Source of the DNA: JANFXS01 sp022791155
GTDB lineage: Bacteria; Bacillota; Clostridia; Lachnospirales; Anaerotignaceae
Direction: 5' to 3'
NCBI GenBank assembly: GCA_949743895.1
Contig: CATJUX010000043.1
Span: 1 to 64,000, forward strand
Length of the DNA: 64,000 nucleotides
This document shows positions 8,472 to 17,160 of the stretch, piece after piece. The notes under the pieces are model-generated. The model was not told the DNA's origin. It saw only the letters and a list, made by a program, of their open reading frames with translations, and did not search any database. The translations under genes were made by a program, and so were the position numbers. Position 1 is the first letter of the stretch. Each line of letters opens with the position of its first letter.

Positions 8472-9599
8472 ATGGAAGATTTCGAAATTTGTGCAAAATG
8501 CAGAAACGACTTAAAAGAATGTATAATCGCTCAAAAAATATTTGACCAGTGTCGGCTTCAAATTTGTCTGACTCCGTCTATAATTGGCCCAGCAAAAGCT
8601 GCTGCTCCTGGCGGCCCTTCATGCTGCAAACCCTCATCAAAATGCGAATCTCTCGTTCCGCCGGCAAATGCTGTGTCAGTCAATGCCTGCAACATTCGAA
8701 TAAGCGACGTCGCTGTTCTCAAAAAATCACCAAGTTCACTCAACAATGGCATGTGGGATGTCAAAGTTAGATTCACATTCCGTTATATGCTGACATTTTT
8801 TGACAATGACAACCGTGAGATTTACTCCGCTCCAGCCTTCAACACATACACTGCAAACCTCTCACTTTATGGCGGAAACAGTGTTTGCGGCGTGAACTCA
8901 TTCAACGAACTCTATGGAAATGCTGACAACAACGGACCTTTCCTTAGCATAGATTCAAATGCAGTGCTTCTTGCCGCTTCGCTGAGATACCCTTGCCAGA
9001 CAGGAAATTCCAACAACTGCTGCAACACATGCATTCCATGCAATGGCTGCGGAAACACGAACAACAACTGCGGATGCGGAAACAACAGCTTCAACTGCGG
9101 TTCAATCTGCGGATGTAGCAGTGACTGCACATGCACTTGCACATGCAAATGCGGCCATGTTGATGACTGTGGCGTTGCAAACCAAAATCTTTCTCCAATA
9201 GGAGTGAATGTAACAATAGGTTTGTTCGCTGTTGTAAGGCTTGCAAGAATTTCCAACCTTTGTGTTGAAAGCTGCGGAATTTGTGTTCCTGAAGAATGTG
9301 CTGTAGTTTCTCCTGAAGCAAGCGATCCTTGCGCTTTCTTTGACAGCCTCGACTTCCCAACAAACCTTTTTGCCCCTCAAAGCTGCTATGTCCCTGCAAG
9401 CTGCAACGGAACAGCAACTTATGAGCCTTCCGGCTGCAACAACTGCGGAAACTGTGGAAGCTGCGGAAACAACAATTGTGGAAACTGCGATAGCTGTGGA
9501 AACAATGGCAATTGCGGAAACAATGGCAATTGCGGAAACAATGGCAACTGTGGAAATTGTGGAAACAACAACAACTATGGCTGCGGATGCGGAAATTAA
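8472..9599 (+). CDS. cysteine/asparagine-rich repeat protein, probable spore-surface protein
   Basis: 375 residues, not assignable to a named family. The N-terminus (CAKCRNDLKECI...KIFDQCRLQICLTP) resembles cysteine-bearing segments of clostridial coat-like proteins, from memory only. A central region (about 75-180) looks like a beta-rich globular domain. A first Cys/Asn cluster follows at about 178-235 (CNGCGNTNNNCGCGN, CTCTCTCKCG). The C-terminal 50 residues are built of CGNNGN-type units, including three tandem NGNCGN repeats. No signal peptide or membrane segment is seen. A strong aaggagg site precedes the ATG. The SigK-like promoter and the cysteine load suggest a disulfide-crosslinked coat or exosporium component; this is inference. 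Confidence 0.75.
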   Translation: MEDFEICAKCRNDLKECIIAQKIFDQCRLQICLTPSIIGPAKAAAPGGPSCCKPSSKCESLVPPANAVSVNACNIRISDVAVLKKSPSSLNNGMWDVKVRFTFRYMLTFFDNDNREIYSAPAFNTYTANLSLYGGNSVCGVNSFNELYGNADNNGPFLSIDSNAVLLAASLRYPCQTGNSNNCCNTCIPCNGCGNTNNNCGCGNNSFNCGSICGCSSDCTCTCTCKCGHVDDCGVANQNLSPIGVNVTIGLFAVVRLARISNLCVESCGICVPEECAVVSPEASDPCAFFDSLDFPTNLFAPQSCYVPASCNGTATYEPSGCNNCGNCGSCGNNNCGNCDSCGNNGNCGNNGNCGNNGNCGNCGNNNNYGCGCGN

Positions 9600-9619
9600 T
9601 GTTTAGCTAAAAGTATTCT

Positions 9620-9650
9620 GGGGTGTGCACAGCACACCCCTTTCATTTTT
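9620..9650 (+). terminator. terminator of cysteine-rich protein gene
   Basis: Perfect 9-bp GC-rich stem ggggtgtgc / gcacacccc with a 3-base loop, then tttcattttt. It lies 20 bases after the stop codon. Confidence 0.9.
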
Positions 9651-9676
9651 GCCTGAAATTTGCCAAAAAATTTATT

Positions 9677-11194
9677 TCAGTTTGCAATAGCATTGTTCGA
9701 AAACATATCAGCCGTTGTATAAAACGATTTCAATATAGGCGCAATGGAGCTTCCTATTCCAACTTCATCAAACACTTCAGAAAGAATGTTGCTTCTGGTT
9801 GAAACATTATTCATCCATTTTGCATAAATATCAATGGCGTCTCCCGGCACAGCTTTGCTTATGTTTTCAGCCGCAATGTCAAACTTAATTCCCGCCTTTG
9901 TCATGCGTTCAAAAGGAGTGTCGCCATTTTTGCTTATATAATTCATTTCAGGTGACGTCTTCATTTCAGCGCTGTGTTCCTTTGCCACGCTGTCTGAAAC
10001 ACTGTTTCTCAAAAGAGGCTCCAATCCATTTTTAACCCTTGCACTGTTTATTATGTCAAATATTTCTGCTTCAACATAGCCCTCACAATGTTCTCTGTAA
10101 AAATCGGCTGTTTCTGTCAGCCTGTCTCTATATATATAAATTGAGTCAGCCTGATTGTTTACAGCATCAAAATACAATGCATAATGGAAACCCTTTCCAT
10201 CATACAAAACTTTCTCTGTTGAAAAGCTAACATATTTTCTTGCAAAAAGTCCCGAATAATTTGTTTGATCAGAAATTGTCATGAACTTGAATCCTTTGGA
10301 ATTTGTATATATTTCAGCAATTTTCCCTTCATAAACTCCAACCATTATAAATTTGCTGTAATCTGAGTTATAAACATATCTTTCAAACCCAAATTTATTT
10401 TTGTCAACACGGTTTGGTTGGCCCAATTTTTTTATCAAAGATTCTTCATCTTCCCCAATTTTAAGAGAAACTCCATTAAATATAAATTCCTCATCAATTA
10501 CGTCAACTACACTTTCATTGTTTTCATCTTTCAAATTTTCAGGTTCAGTTTTTTCATTATTTCCTGCCGAACTGCCTTCTTTGTTGTCATTAACATTGCC
10601 ATTTTCAGGTATTTTTGAAATTATCACAATGGCCTGTTCCACAGTGGCTGCATCTTTAGGATTGAAGTTTCCTCCAAAACCGTTTATATATCCATTTTTT
10701 TTGAGTGCCATGACAGAGGCTTTTGCCCATTGTGAAATTTTTTCAAAATCATTAAATTCCCCGTCAGTGCCTTCTGTTTCCATAGGAATTGACAGTTTCG
10801 TCAAAAGCCTATGGATTATAACAGCCATTTGTTCATTTGTTGTCAAATCTTTTGGGCCAAATTTGTCATCACTTATTCCAGAAAAAAAGCCAAGTTCAAC
10901 AGCATGAGAAGCTTCAGGAATGTTTGTGTCAGTGAACGGATTTTTATTTGGTTTTTCAGCTTTTTCTCCCGAATAGTAGTAATAAAAACTCATCACCAAA
11001 CGGCAAAAGTCTTCCCTTGTCATTTTCTCATTTGCTTTTGAAAGAAGATCTTCTGGAACATATCCCTTTTTATGCGCTTCTGTAACAACTTCCTGCGCCC
11101 ATGGACTGCAATTTATATTGTTCGCCGCATAAACCGGACATGCTATGATCAGCGCAAACAAAAACGCTGCAATCCTGCCAAAAATTAGTTTCAT
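9677..11194 (-). CDS. secreted SLH-domain / CAP-domain protein
   Basis: 505 residues. A signal peptide (about 1-23, ending CPVYA) precedes S-layer-homology modules (about 30-190; for example GFFSGISDDKFGPKDLTTNEQ and GYINGFGGNFNPKDAATVEQ). An acidic Asn/Glu-rich linker (200-240) follows. A CAP-associated domain of the YkwD type (about 240-365, with NGVSLKIGEDEESLIKKLG) leads to a C-terminal CAP domain (about 370-495, INSARVKNGLEPL, AKEHSAEM, AAENI). SLH modules bind secondary wall polymers, so the protein is expected on the cell surface. CAP proteins have varied or unknown functions, and some YkwD proteins are spore-associated. It is convergent with the Cys-rich gene, and its stop is 27 bases past that gene's terminator. 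Confidence 0.88.
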   Translation of the reverse strand: MKLIFGRIAAFLFALIIACPVYAANNINCSPWAQEVVTEAHKKGYVPEDLLSKANEKMTREDFCRLVMSFYYYYSGEKAEKPNKNPFTDTNIPEASHAVELGFFSGISDDKFGPKDLTTNEQMAVIIHRLLTKLSIPMETEGTDGEFNDFEKISQWAKASVMALKKNGYINGFGGNFNPKDAATVEQAIVIISKIPENGNVNDNKEGSSAGNNEKTEPENLKDENNESVVDVIDEEFIFNGVSLKIGEDEESLIKKLGQPNRVDKNKFGFERYVYNSDYSKFIMVGVYEGKIAEIYTNSKGFKFMTISDQTNYSGLFARKYVSFSTEKVLYDGKGFHYALYFDAVNNQADSIYIYRDRLTETADFYREHCEGYVEAEIFDIINSARVKNGLEPLLRNSVSDSVAKEHSAEMKTSPEMNYISKNGDTPFERMTKAGIKFDIAAENISKAVPGDAIDIYAKWMNNVSTRSNILSEVFDEVGIGSSIAPILKSFYTTADMFSNNAIAN

Positions 11195-11740
11195 TCTTTC
11201 ACTCCTTTTGTGCTTAAATATTGAATTAACATGCTCATATTTTGCATGTATAATTAGACCGTATAAATTGTTACATAATTATAACATAAATTTAAATTAA
11301 AGTAAATTTTTTATTAATTAAATATATTTTAAAAATTTGTTCTATGCGGCACAGCGACAAATGTCTTCGATTATAACACAGCTGCTTCAACCAAAAATGG
11401 TGAAGCTTCTTAAGCATTGTGTTAACATGGAAACCTGTTTTCTTGTATAGCAAAACAAATTAAAAGCTATAAAAAATATATGCTTCCAAAACAATAAAAT
11501 TCTAAAAACAATTATAAAAATCTGCTATCACAAAACCGTTCATCATTTATATTCTGCCTGTTTGTGTTCAAAAATTTATGACTGAAAATATTTATATGAT
11601 TCAACTGACAACTGACATTTTTCCACAAAATTTTTGCTTTTCGCAACTACAAAATTAAAAAGTTTGCAGTTCTATTTCAAAAAGCTTTTCTCACACATTT
11701 CAAGTTCAATTTGAGTTATGTGTTCATATAACAATAATAA
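11195..11740. other. intergenic, upstream of SLH-CAP gene
   Basis: About 550 bases, strongly AT-rich, with no gene-like frame. It holds the promoter of the minus-strand SLH-CAP gene, which I could not place. Nothing resembling a known structured RNA was recognised. Confidence 0.45.
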
Positions 11741-11768
11741 AAAGACAGCTGGAAAACCAACTGTCTTT
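11741..11768 (-). terminator. terminator after rny
   Basis: 12-bp stem aaagacagctgg / ccaactgtcttt with one G-U pair when read on the minus strand, a 4-base loop, and a T-rich tail (ttattattg). It starts 18 bases past the rny stop codon. Confidence 0.85.
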
Positions 11769-11786
11769 AATCTTCAATTTTAAAAA

Positions 11787-13331
11787 TTATTTCGCATATT
11801 CCACAGCCCGAGTCTCTCTTATAAGGCTGACTTTAATCTGTCCCGGATATTCCAATTCATCCTCAATCTTTTTCGCTATTTCTCTTGCCAAAACAGGAAG
11901 GCCGTCATCGTTTGTGTCTTCTGGAATGACAATAATTCTCAGCTCTCGTCCAGCTTGTATTGCAAAAGATTTTTCAACGCCCTTAAAATTATCGCCAATT
12001 TCTTCAAGTTTCTGAAGGCGCTTAATATATGATTCCAATGTTTCTCGTCTTGCTCCTGGCCTTGCAGCCGAAATGGCATCAGCCGCCTGAACAAGAACGG
12101 CTATAATGCTTTGTGGGTCAACATCTCCATGATGTGCCTCAACGGCATTCACCACAACATGGTTCTCTTTGAATTTTTTGAGAAGTCCAACCCCTATGCT
12201 GACGTGTGATCCTTCCATTTCATGATCAATGCTTTTTCCAATGTCATGCAAAAGCCCCGCGCGTTTTGCAATGTTCACGTCAACGCCTATCTCAGCAGCC
12301 ATTATTCCCGCAAGATGTGAAACTTCTATAGAATGTTTAAGTACATTTTGACCATAGCTTGTCCTGTATTTCAGTTTGCCAAGAAGCCTTATCAGTTCAT
12401 GGTGAAGGCCATTGACACCAGTTTCAAATGTGGCTGCCTCGCCCTCTTCTCTGATGATAACATCAACTTCTTTTTTGGCCTTTTCAACCATTTCTTCAAT
12501 TCTTGAGGGATGCACCCTTCCATCAACAATGAGTTTTTCAAGCGCAATTCTTGCAATTTCACGTCTCACAGGATCAAAACCTGAAAGTATGACCGCCTCT
12601 GGTGTGTCATCAATTATGAGATCTATTCCAGTGAGAGTTTCAAGCGCTCTTATATTTCTTCCTTCACGGCCAATTATGCGGCCTTTCATCTCATCATTGG
12701 GAAGCTGGACAACCGAAACCGTTGTCTCTGTGACATGATCCACAGCACATCTTTGAATGGCATTGGCCACAATTTCGCGGCTTCGCTTTTCAGCGTCAAG
12801 TTTAGCCTTTGATTCAATCTCTTTGATCATGATTGCCGCCTCATGCTTGACATCATTTTCAATTGTGCTCAAAAGATAATTTTTGGCTTCTTCTCTTGTG
12901 AGCCCCGATATTCTTTCAAGCTCATGAATATGTTTTTCCTGTATTGCCTCAACTTCTTCTTTTTGTTTCTCAAACTCTTCAAGTTTTTTGTTAAACGACT
13001 CTTCCTTCTTTTCAAAAGAATCAGCTTTTTTGTCAAGAGTTTCTTCTTTTTGAACGAGCCTTCTTTCTGTTCTTTGAAGTTCGTTCCGTCTTTCTCTGAC
13101 TTCCCGTTCCAATTCATTTTTTGTTCTCAGGCTTTCTTCTTTGGCTTCAAGAAGAATTTCCTTTTTTTTCGCTTCAGCTTCCTTTTTGGAGTCTTCAACT
13201 ATTTTTTCTGCTCTACTTTCAGCCAATCCAATTTTTGCTTCCGCAATGTGCTTTCTATAGTTAAAGCCTATTAATAAGCCTATCACCACACAAATGACAC
13301 CCGTAACAACCGCCAAAATCAATGGATCTAT
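11787..13331 (-). CDS. rny: ribonuclease Y, apparent AUA start
   Basis: About 514 residues. A membrane-anchored endoribonuclease that initiates mRNA decay. It has an N-terminal transmembrane helix (LILAVVTGVICVVIGLLIGF), a long charged coiled coil (about 30-200), a KH domain (KGRIIGREGRNIRALETLTG) and an HD domain with LLHDIGKSIDHE. It ends in the family-typical RETRAVEYAK. Start choice is unusual. The only in-frame GTG (13338-13340) overlaps the aaggagg site itself, whereas ATA at 13329-13331 lies 8 bases after it and aligns with residue 1 of Bacillus RNase Y (Met-x-Pro). A TTG seven codons into the GTG frame is 17 bases away from the site. An AUA start therefore fits best. Confidence 0.93.
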   Translation of the reverse strand: MDPLILAVVTGVICVVIGLLIGFNYRKHIAEAKIGLAESRAEKIVEDSKKEAEAKKKEILLEAKEESLRTKNELEREVRERRNELQRTERRLVQKEETLDKKADSFEKKEESFNKKLEEFEKQKEEVEAIQEKHIHELERISGLTREEAKNYLLSTIENDVKHEAAIMIKEIESKAKLDAEKRSREIVANAIQRCAVDHVTETTVSVVQLPNDEMKGRIIGREGRNIRALETLTGIDLIIDDTPEAVILSGFDPVRREIARIALEKLIVDGRVHPSRIEEMVEKAKKEVDVIIREEGEAATFETGVNGLHHELIRLLGKLKYRTSYGQNVLKHSIEVSHLAGIMAAEIGVDVNIAKRAGLLHDIGKSIDHEMEGSHVSIGVGLLKKFKENHVVVNAVEAHHGDVDPQSIIAVLVQAADAISAARPGARRETLESYIKRLQKLEEIGDNFKGVEKSFAIQAGRELRIIVIPEDTNDDGLPVLAREIAKKIEDELEYPGQIKVSLIRETRAVEYAK

Positions 13332-13346
13332 GGGAAACACCTCCTT
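13329..13346 (-). promoter_or_regulatory. rny ribosome binding site and non-canonical AUA initiation codon
   Basis: Minus-strand AAGGAGG (13346-13340), 8 bases, then ATA (13331-13329) followed by GATCCATTG. The spacing is ideal for ATA. A start at the overlapping GTG would have no spacer at all. Confidence 0.6.
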
Positions 13347-13541
13347 AGTTATTATTTATCTTCACGCAAAATGCGCCTCTATAATTTTAATTCTTTTTAA
13401 CATGCGTGTCAAGATTGTTTTGCCTATTTTTTGCCATTCAATTCAAAATTGCACAAAAAATATATTCAAAACCATCATTTTTTTATGATTTTATGTCAAA
13501 AAACATTCACTTTTGCGGCACTAATATATAATAAAATAAAA

Positions 13542-13577
13542 CAGCGACAAACCACAAATATAATTGGTTCATCGCTG
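13542..13577 (-). terminator. terminator after gpr
   Basis: Imperfect hairpin cagcga..aacca / tggtt..tcgctg about 58 bases past the gpr stop. On the minus strand it is followed by ttttattttatta. Confidence 0.7.
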
Positions 13578-13634
13578 CTTTGACAAAAGGCGTGCCCGCT
13601 CCCCTTCCTCTGTCTGACGGTTCAGAAAAACCGG

Positions 13635-14621
13635 TTATATATACATTGCGGCGTCTTCTATGCTTATTCCGCTGTGAATTGATATGTTAATGGCATCTGA
13701 TATTATTTTTGAAAGTCTGTCTATAACAGCGTCAACCTCCTTGGGGGTCACAAACATGTTTCCAGTGTATGGATTCAATGTGTCATATATAAGCTTATAT
13801 CTATCCTCACTTTCAATGCTTTCAAGCATGTTATAAAACTCACTCCCTTTTTCAGCCACTGCTGACATCTCTTTCAACATCATTCCCATTGTGTCGTTGA
13901 CAAGAGTCGCCGCATCCACAACTGTTGGCACACCTATGGCTATGACAGGCACACCAAGTGTTTCTGCATTCAACGCCTGACGTTTGTTGCCAATTCCGCT
14001 TCCTGGTATAATTCCTGTGTCCGAAAGCTGAATTGCGGCATTTATCCTTGACGAACGCCTTGCGGCCAACGCATCAACAGCAATCACAACATCGGGCTGT
14101 ATCCTCTTTGCGATCCCTTTTATTATTTCGCCTGTTTCAATTCCTGTTATTCCCATAACCCCCGGGGAGATCGCCGCTGCAGGCCTCACAGCCCCGTCAA
14201 GCTCTTCTGGGAGTGTGTCAAACAGGTGCCTTGTGACAAGAACTTTGTTCACAACCTTTGGCCCCAACGCATCGGGTGTTATGTTCCAGTTTCCAAGCCC
14301 CACAACCAAAAAAGTCAGGTCATCACTTTCAGGGCATAGCTCACTTATATATTTTGCAAGTCTTTCTGTTATTTCTCTATGGCAGAGAGGATCATTTTCT
14401 CTAAGTCCGCCGCTTTCAATTGTTATATACTTTCCGCAAGGTTTGCCCATTGCCTCACTTCCGGCCTCGTTCACTATTTCAACAATTGTTATATCCATAC
14501 ATTCAGTTTGTTCTGTGTCAACAATTATTCCATCACTGAGGCTGCCTTTTTCTTCTTCAACAATTTCACGGGCTTCCACGGCCAAATCGGTTCTTGTGGA
14601 AAATTTCTTCTTTTCATCCAT
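13635..14621 (-). CDS. gpr: GPR endopeptidase (germination protease)
   Basis: 328 residues. This spore protease degrades small acid-soluble proteins (SASPs) during germination. It is made as a zymogen in the forespore, and the N-terminal region (FSTRTDLAVEARE) contains the usual autoprocessing neighbourhood. Conserved segments are VVGLGNWNITPDALGPKVV, ISPGVMGITGIET, VIAVDALAARRSSRI and SGIGNKRQALNAETLGVPVIAIGVPTVVDA; the Asp residues in these are candidates for the aspartate-type active site. A ggtgg site precedes the ATG. It is divergent from sigK with a shared intergenic region of 131 bases. Forespore control is expected, but I could not place a clear SigG promoter. Confidence 0.95.
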   Translation of the reverse strand: MDEKKKFSTRTDLAVEAREIVEEEKGSLSDGIIVDTEQTECMDITIVEIVNEAGSEAMGKPCGKYITIESGGLRENDPLCHREITERLAKYISELCPESDDLTFLVVGLGNWNITPDALGPKVVNKVLVTRHLFDTLPEELDGAVRPAAAISPGVMGITGIETGEIIKGIAKRIQPDVVIAVDALAARRSSRINAAIQLSDTGIIPGSGIGNKRQALNAETLGVPVIAIGVPTVVDAATLVNDTMGMMLKEMSAVAEKGSEFYNMLESIESEDRYKLIYDTLNPYTGNMFVTPKEVDAVIDRLSKIISDAINISIHSGISIEDAAMYI

Positions 14622-14752
14622 TCATTAAACACCACCTTAATTTTTATATTTGCCTATATAAAAAATTTATATACATTTATTATCCATTTTTGTAACCGGA
14701 AAAGCCACTTCAGAATATATTATAATTCAAAGTGGTTTTTGGGGGTGTTTGT

Positions 14753-15421
14753 TTGTCAGACTTAAACAACATATGTCCTTTCACTTACAGCGGGTATAAC
14801 TCATTTCCGCAGCCTCTCTCCCCTGACGAGGAGGAAAAATACATTCAGTTGCTAAAAAACGGCGACAGCGCTGCAAAAAACGTGCTCATAGAACGCAACC
14901 TGCGTTTAGTGGCACATATAGTCAAAAAATATTCGTCGGCACGAGACAGTGAGGATCTCATTTCGATAGGCGCCATTGGCCTTATAAAGGGAATTTCGTC
15001 TTTCAACCCTGAAAAAAACACCAGATTAGCCACATATGCCGCAAGATGTATAGAAAACGAAATATTAATGCATTTAAGATCTTCAAAAAAATATATGATC
15101 GATGTATATCTTCAAGATCCAATAAGCAGTGACAAAGAAGGAAATGAAATAACAATATTGGATGTTATAAGCCAAACTGGTGAAACAATCAGTGACATTG
15201 TGGATTTAAGTTTTGATGTCAAAAGCCTTTATGAAAACATTGCCTGCTGTTTGAAACCACAGGAACGTGTAGTCATTGAGCTGCGTTATGGTCTTCGTGG
15301 AAAAGATGAGATAACACAGCGCGAGATAGCAAAATTGCTTGGAATTTCAAGAAGCTATGTAAGCCGCATTGAAAAGCGTGCCATAAAAAAACTTCATGCC
15401 GCAATGCATGCTGACATTTAA
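14753..15421 (+). CDS. sigK: RNA polymerase sporulation sigma factor SigK
   Basis: 222 residues. Late mother-cell sigma factor. Conserved parts are SFPQPLS at the mature N-terminus, ERNLRLVAHIVKKYSSA and DLISIGAIGLIKGI (region 2), TRLATYAARCIENEI (2.4 area), LQDPISSDKEGNEI, and the region 4 helix TQREIAKLLGISRSYVSRIE. The start is TTG at 14753, because gggggtg (14741-14747) lies 5 bases upstream; the GTG at 14732 has no ribosome site. With that start only about 14 mostly polar residues precede YNSFPQ, so the hydrophobic pro-sequence of Bacillus pro-SigK is absent. No sign of a skin-type insertion in the gene. Confidence 0.93.
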   Translation: MSDLNNICPFTYSGYNSFPQPLSPDEEEKYIQLLKNGDSAAKNVLIERNLRLVAHIVKKYSSARDSEDLISIGAIGLIKGISSFNPEKNTRLATYAARCIENEILMHLRSSKKYMIDVYLQDPISSDKEGNEITILDVISQTGETISDIVDLSFDVKSLYENIACCLKPQERVVIELRYGLRGKDEITQREIAKLLGISRSYVSRIEKRAIKKLHAAMHADI

Positions 15422-15430
15422 CATAATATA

Positions 15431-15449
15431 GCCGAGACAGTTTCTCGGC
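15431..15449 (+). other. hairpin after sigK
   Basis: Perfect 7-bp stem gccgaga / tctcggc, 5-base loop, 9 bases after the sigK stop. It lacks a T-run, so termination here is possible but weakly supported. Confidence 0.4.
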
Positions 15450-15543
15450 AGTACATATCCATTTTATCAAAGTATATTTTCACATCATCAAATTTTTCAA
15501 TTCAAAATATATTTCTGCTTCAAATCCTGTCTAATAAAAAAAT

Positions 15544-15567
15544 AAACCCCCGGCAAACCGAAGGTTT
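15544..15567 (-). terminator. terminator of infC-rpmI-rplT-rpsT transcript
   Basis: On the minus strand AAACCTTCGG-TTTG-CCGGGGGTTT folds into a 10-bp stem with two G-U pairs, followed by ATTTTTTTATT. It lies about 150 bases beyond the rpsT stop. Confidence 0.8.
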
Positions 15568-15719
15568 CAAATCTAATATTTGTCAATATGCTCCATATTA
15601 TTGATGTCAAAACAAATTTAATCGCTTGGCTAATGTCAGAACATATCCATTCACTTTGTGCATAACTAAGTTTATGTTAAGAATTCACCCATAAAAAGCA
15701 CACTTATCATATCAACAAA

Positions 15720-15980
15720 TCAAAGCTTGTTGACAAGTTTTGTGAGAGAAGATTTTTTGCGCGCACAGCTGTTTTTCTTGATGACGCCTTTTGTATAAGC
15801 TCTGTCAATGGCGCTTATAGCATTTTTCAAAGCGGCCTTAGCTGCTTCTTTGTCTTTTGCTTCAACAGCAGCAACAACTTTTTTCATGGCTGTTTTTGTG
15901 CTTGATTTAATCATTTTGTTGACCAATGTTTTCTTTGCTATAACTTTAACTCTTTTTTTCGCTGATTTAATGTTTGCCAC
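15720..15980 (-). CDS. rpsT: 30S ribosomal protein S20
   Basis: 86 residues, the normal size for bS20. It starts MANIKSAKKRVKVIAKK, contains the Lys/Ala-rich helical core and ends KNSCARKKSSLTKLVNKL. It binds 16S rRNA early in assembly. It sits 43 bases downstream of rplT on the same strand with a gaggaaaaaca ribosome site, so it appears to ride at the end of the infC operon. In many bacteria rpsT is instead monocistronic. Confidence 0.95.
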   Translation of the reverse strand: MANIKSAKKRVKVIAKKTLVNKMIKSSTKTAMKKVVAAVEAKDKEAAKAALKNAISAIDRAYTKGVIKKNSCARKKSSLTKLVNKL

Positions 15981-16023
15981 GTGTTTTTCCTCCTAATATA
16001 TTCTTATATGAGTCCGTTTAATA

Positions 16024-16380
16024 TTAGTTTAATTTTGCTTTTGCGGCGTCAACCAGCTTTGTAAAGCCTTCTGCGTCGCTCACAGCCAAATCTGCCAACA
16101 TTTTTCTGTTCATATTTATGTTGGCCAGTTTAAGGCCGTGCATAAGCTGGCTATAGGAGATGTTGTTTATCCTTGCGGCGGCGTTGATTCTTGTTATCCA
16201 AAGACTTCTATATTCTCTTTTTGTCTGTTTTCTTCCGGCGAAAGCATATGCCATGGCTTTCATAACAGATTGTTTTGCTGTTCTGTATTGTTTGCTTCTT
16301 GCTCCGCGGTAGCCTTTAGCCAATTTCAAAACTTTTTTATGTTTTTTTCTTGCATTAAGCGCACCTTTAACTCTTGCCAT
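16024..16380 (-). CDS. rplT: 50S ribosomal protein L20
   Basis: 118 residues with the classic bL20 start MARVKGALNARKKHKKVLKL and the body AKGYRGARSKQYRTAKQ, REYRSLWITRINAAAR. It is essential for early 50S assembly and, in Firmicutes, represses its own operon by binding the infC leader. Third gene of infC-rpmI-rplT; aggagg precedes the ATG. Confidence 0.97.
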   Translation of the reverse strand: MARVKGALNARKKHKKVLKLAKGYRGARSKQYRTAKQSVMKAMAYAFAGRKQTKREYRSLWITRINAAARINNISYSQLMHGLKLANINMNRKMLADLAVSDAEGFTKLVDAAKAKLN

Positions 16381-16410
16381 TTTAACTTCCTCCTAATTCT
16401 GTAAGCCGTA

Positions 16411-16611
16411 TTAAGCGTATGGTAACAATTTTTTCTTGATAGTATTCAAAACAGTTTTGTCTGTCAATGTTGACTTTCTAAGATTTCTTTTTCTCTTAGT
16501 TGATTTTTTTCCAAGAATATGCTGAGTGTTGGCTTTATGTCTTTTAAGCTGTCCTGTTCCTGTAACCTTAAAACGCTTTGAAACTGCTTTTTTTGTTTTT
16601 AACTTAGGCAT
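16411..16611 (-). CDS. rpmI: 50S ribosomal protein L35
   Basis: 66 residues beginning MPKLKTKKAVSKRFKVTGTG and containing RHKANTQHILGKKSTKRKRNLR, the standard bL35 pattern. It lies between infC and rplT with 30-40 base gaps; aaggagg precedes the ATG. Confidence 0.97.
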   Translation of the reverse strand: MPKLKTKKAVSKRFKVTGTGQLKRHKANTQHILGKKSTKRKRNLRKSTLTDKTVLNTIKKKLLPYA

Positions 16612-16650
16612 AATATAAGTCCTCCTTAAGTAACTGTAGCTAATATTTTA

Positions 16651-17157
16651 TCAACCCTTTGGCGCAAGAAACATCACAAGGCTTCTTGCTTCCATCTTAG
16701 GCGCTTTATCGATAACACCAAATTCCGAAATGTCATTGGCAAAATTTTCAAGTATGGTGACAGCCGTTTTTGAATGTCCAATCTCACGGCCTCTGAAACG
16801 TATGCTTATTTTCACTTTGTCGCCGTTTTTGAGAAACTCAATTGCCTTGCGCACTTTAACCTGAACATCATGGGTGTCAATGCTTGGTGACAGGCGCAGC
16901 TCTTTAATGTCAACAGTTTTCTGTTTCTTTTTTGCTTCTTTTTCTTTTTTTGCCTGATCAAATCTATATTTTCCATAATCCATGATCTTGCATACCGGCG
17001 GCTTAGCATTCGGAGCAATCTTAACTAAATCAAGATGCTTCTCATCGGCAATCCTTTGTGCCTCTTTGGAAGAAACAATTCCCAATTGGTTTCCCTCATT
17101 GTCAATAAGCCTTACTTCCTTGTCCCTGACCTGTTCATTAATCATTAACTCAGTAAT
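16651..17157 (-). CDS. infC: translation initiation factor IF-3, AUU start
   Basis: 168 residues. IF3 keeps 30S subunits free and rejects non-canonical start codons. The N-domain starts INEQVRDKEVRLIDNEGNQLG and the linker/C-domain contains KPPVCKIMDYGKYRFDQAKKEKE and VKISIRFRGREIGHSKTA. The start is placed at ATT (17155-17157): the aggagg site lies 9 bases upstream, while the in-frame ATG four codons later is about 21 bases from it. AUU starts are conserved in infC and allow IF3 to repress its own synthesis. First gene of the operon. Confidence 0.95.
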   Translation of the reverse strand: MTELMINEQVRDKEVRLIDNEGNQLGIVSSKEAQRIADEKHLDLVKIAPNAKPPVCKIMDYGKYRFDQAKKEKEAKKKQKTVDIKELRLSPSIDTHDVQVKVRKAIEFLKNGDKVKISIRFRGREIGHSKTAVTILENFANDISEFGVIDKAPKMEARSLVMFLAPKG

Positions 17158-17160
17158 CGC

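Noticed and set aside
9091..9417. Long antisense frames across the Cys-rich gene
   Set aside because: Shadow frames created by the repetitive composition of the real gene.
13338..13340. GTG as rny start
   Set aside because: It overlaps the Shine-Dalgarno sequence itself, leaving no spacer.
14732..14734. GTG as sigK start
   Set aside because: No ribosome site upstream; the TTG at 14753 has one at proper spacing.
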